Shown in pieces: positions 61,149 through 64,000 of a stretch of 64,000 bases of DNA. Numbering within the stretch: position 1 is the first letter of the stretch; each line of letters opens with the position of its first letter. Position numbers and translations under genes: made by a program. The stretch spans positions 197,772,816-197,836,815 of the forward strand of contig CP136066.1 of the NCBI GenBank assembly GCA_032622095.1. The letters are read 5' to 3'. Source of the stretch: Siphonodentalium dalli (Eukaryota; Mollusca; Scaphopoda; Gadilida; Siphonodentaliidae). The notes below the pieces were generated by a model. That model did not search any database. It was not told the DNA's origin and saw only the letters and a program-made list of their open reading frames with translations.

Positions 61149-61248
61149 NNNNNNNNNNNNNNNNNNNNNNNNNNNNNNNNNNNNNNNNNNNNNNNNNNNN
61201 NNNNNNNNNNNNNNNNNNNNNNNNNNNNNNNNNNNNNNNNNNNNNNNN
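61149..61248. other. Assembly gap, 100 N
   Basis: Exactly 100 N, a placeholder size. It lies inside a tandem array, so the missing length may be large. Confidence 0.98.
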
Positions 61249-61825
61249 CCGTTTCGTTATCGTAGCTTAATTCTTACTGTTCCGGGAATTGAAATATTTT
61301 TTGTCACATGAAATTCAGTCTTTTTCGATATTTGCGCACATCCATGGGGAGAAATCGGCGAATCTTATATATAAGTCCGGGTTTATCCGTTTGTAGCCAA
61401 TACACCATTTCCTTCTGTCAATCCGCGTTGATTCGCGACAAAATTAACTCAAAATACCACAAGGAATTATCCGCGCTTCATTTTGAAGAACGATAACTAA
61501 AAGTTAAGATTGTAATTTGGCTGCAGAAACCGAAACGAAACGAATTTTTAAACACAATAATTGTATTCACTAATATTTTCCTGTTGGTATATGTCTACTA
61601 TAGTATATGCAATCATTTATTTGAAATAATAAGTATCACTTAGAGAATAATTCTTACTGATAATTAGAAATCTCTTTATTTTGTATCCCTTTAATATTAA
61701 ATAATGGCCCTGAAAATTGTCTGTTTGTCAGTTTATATGTTCACTAATTATAGCTAGGCTGTTAGATAAAGTATGATATTGCTTCATTTGTCCGGGGTAG
61801 TGTATTGTCATACTGTCATAATAAA
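61249..61825. other. Intergenic, no gene seen
   Basis: A 62-codon ORF at 61308-61496 shows no recognisable domain. ORFs reaching into the gap are artefacts. Confidence 0.4.
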
Positions 61826-63685
61826 CTTCAAGTAATAAGGTAACTAATCGTCAATGATGCTTGAATACATAAATGATTAACAAGGTAACAACTACCCGTC
61901 AATGATCGACGTCTTAATATAGAAAGGTTTTATAAGGTAACTAACTACACGGCAATGATACTTATTATAGAAGGTTAATAATTTAACTTCTTGTCAATGA
62001 TGCTTTAATATAGAAAGGGTTAATAAGGTAACTACCCGTCAATAATGCTTTAGTGTAGAAATGGTTACTAAGGTAACTACATGTCAATGATGCTTTAATA
62101 AAGAAAGGGTTAATAAGATAAAGTTCTACACGTCAATGATGCTTAAATATAGAAAGGGCTAATAGGGTAACTACACGTCAATGATGTTTTAATATAGAAA
62201 AGGGGTTAATATGGTAATTACACGCCAATGGTGCTTTAATATAGAAAGGGTTAATATGGTAACTACCGTCCATGATGCTTTAATATATAACTGGCTACTA
62301 TGATAACTACATGTCAATGATGCTTTATTGTAGAAAGGGTTAATAATGTAACTAATCACCAATGATACTCATTATAAAAAGGGTTAATAAGGTAACTGCC
62401 TGTCAATTATTGCTTCAACGTAGAAAGGGTTAATACGGTAATTACACGCCAATGGTGCTTTAATATAGAAAGGGTTAATATGGTAACTATCAGTCAATGA
62501 TGCTTTAATATAGAAAGTGTTATAATATGGTAACTGCACGTCAATGATGCTTTGATACAAAAATGGTTAATAAGGGTAATTACCCGTCAATGGCGCTTTA
62601 ATATAGAAATGGTTTATAATGTAACTACTCACCAATGATACTTAGTATAGAAAGGGTTGTTTAATGTAACTACCTGTCAATTAATGCTTTAATATAGAAA
62701 AGGTTAATAAGGTAACTACACGCCAATGATACTTAGTATAGAAAGGGTTGGTAAGGTAACTACACGACAATGATACTTTAGTATATAGAGGGTTAATTAG
62801 GCAACTACCCGTCAACGATGCTTTAACATAGAAAGGGTTAACATGGTAACTACACGTCAATGATATTTCAATTAAGAAAGGGCTAATAAGGTAACTACAT
62901 GTCAATGCTGCTTTAATACAGAAATGGTTAATAAGGTAACTTCACGTCAATGATGCTTTAATATAGAAAGGGTTAATACTGTAACTACTCACCAATGATA
63001 CTTAGTATAGAACGGGTTAATAAGATAACTACCCAGCAATAATGATGCTTTAATATAGAGAGGGTTATAATAAGGTAACTACGCGTCAATGATGCTTTAA
63101 TACATAAATGGTTAATAAGGTAACTACCCGCCAATGGCGCTTTAATATAGAAAGGGTTAATAATGCAACTACTCACCAATGATACTTAGTATAAAAAGGG
63201 TTAATAAGGTAACTACCTGTCAATTAATGCTTTAACATAGAAAGGGTTAATAAGGTAACTACACGCCAATGGTACTTAGTATAGAAAGGGTTAATAAGGT
63301 AACTATATACGACAATGATACTTTGGTATATACAGAGTTAAGGAGCCAACTACCCGTCAATGATGCTATACTATAGAAAGGGTTAACATTGTAACTACAC
63401 AGCAATGATATTTTAATATAGAAAGGGTTAATAAGGTAACTACGCAACTACGCGTCAATGATGCTTTAATAAAGAAAGGGTTAATAAGGTAACTTCACAT
63501 CAATGGTGCTTTAATATAGAAAGGGTTAATAATGTAACTACTCACCAATGTTACTTAGTATAGAAAGGGTTAATAAGGTAACTACCTGTCAATTAATGAT
63601 TTAATATAGAATGGTTAATAAGGTAACTACACGCCAATGGTGCTGTAATATAGAAAGGGTTAATAAGGTGACTTCAATGCAGATT
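61826..63685. repeat. Minisatellite, 45-bp unit, about 40 copies
   Basis: The unit is tcaatgatgctttaatatag followed by aaagggttaataaggtaact and acncg. Variants with gatacttagtatag recur at intervals, hinting at higher-order structure. Because 45 is divisible by three, minus-strand frames stay open (SYLINPFYIKASLT-type). No gene is inferred. Confidence 0.9.
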
Positions 63686-63689
63686 ATAC

Positions 63690-64000
63690 AGTTTAACAAA
63701 ATACCACAGGTGTATATATCCGGGTGAACACTGTAGTAAATACCTGGGCGAAACCCTGGTGTAAATACCTGGGTGTAAATACCTGGTGTAAATACCTGGG
63801 TGTAAATCCGTAAAAACCCGGGTAAACTGGGGTTTATACCTAACATATATAGAAAACACCTGGGTAAATCTATATAAATCCCTGATTTACCTGGGTGTAA
63901 CCTGGGTGTGACCTGGGTGGAACCAGGGTAAAACCTATATGTACCGGGGTATACCTAGGTAAACACCAAGATTTACCCAGGTACATTTTTATATGGGTAC
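63690..64000. repeat. Minisatellite, about 14-bp acctgggtgtaaat unit
   Basis: Repeated acctgggtgtaaat with variants (ctgggtgtgacctgggtgg, cccgggtaaactgg). It continues to the window edge. Confidence 0.85.

Noticed and set aside
61044-61311. ORFs crossing the N gap
   Set aside because: The sequence is unknown there, so the frame cannot be supported.
62681-63859. Minus-strand ORFs of SYLINPFYIKASLT type
   Set aside because: By-products of a 45-bp minisatellite whose length is divisible by three.
1-64000. tRNA, rRNA genes or CRISPR arrays
   Set aside because: I saw no cloverleaf with A/B boxes, no rRNA core sequence, and the regular arrays are contiguous minisatellites without spacers.

Overview
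The window looks like nuclear DNA of an animal, probably a marine invertebrate and possibly a mollusc. Genes have GT-AG introns, the encoded proteins are ankyrin-repeat plus SOCS-box proteins (an animal family), and the sequence is AT-rich and crowded with DNA-transposon remnants and minisatellites. I cannot name the species.

The only convincing genes form one tandem family on the + strand, each built as two coding exons. A 58-nt first exon (or a variant of it) ends in phase 1. A second exon of about 900 nt carries six ankyrin repeats and a C-terminal SOCS-box-like segment. Gene 1 (3255-5424) has a one-base frameshift. Gene 2 (18758-25132), gene 3 (31995-37303) and gene 4 (43729 or 44706 to 47686) are intact in frame. 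Gene 5 is represented only by a first exon at 54533-54590. By family knowledge the products would be substrate receptors of Elongin B/C-Cullin 5 ubiquitin ligases. Each complete second exon is followed by AATAAA signals and then by an array of a 42-bp repeat (14 codons, no stop in one frame).

Genes 2 to 3 and genes 4 to 5 lie in two copies of one segmental duplication, block A (about 18.3-34.83 kb) and block B (about 44.24-55.50 kb), nearly identical by eye. Block A is longer almost exactly by four insertions whose empty sites can be read in block B: a 1.9-kb element at 19.3-21.2 kb, a 1037-bp hAT-like element, a 519-bp TTAA-flanked piggyBac-like MITE and a 1.9-kb element in the intron of gene 3. 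Both blocks carry a 4.8-kb imperfect palindrome whose arms hold doublets of the ATGGCGGC motif 12 bp apart, and a truncated non-LTR reverse transcriptase.

Layout: 0-3 kb foldbacks, minisatellites and a Harbinger-like insertion; 3-6.2 kb gene 1 and its array; 6.2-18.3 kb gene-poor DNA with several MITEs; 18.3-34.8 kb block A; 34.8-42.5 kb end of gene 3, a 3-kb element and the largest 42-bp array with a 252-bp higher-order repeat; 42.5-55.5 kb hairpin MITEs and block B; 55.5-64 kb repeats only, with satellites, a 100-N gap at 61149-61248 and two long minisatellites running to the window end.
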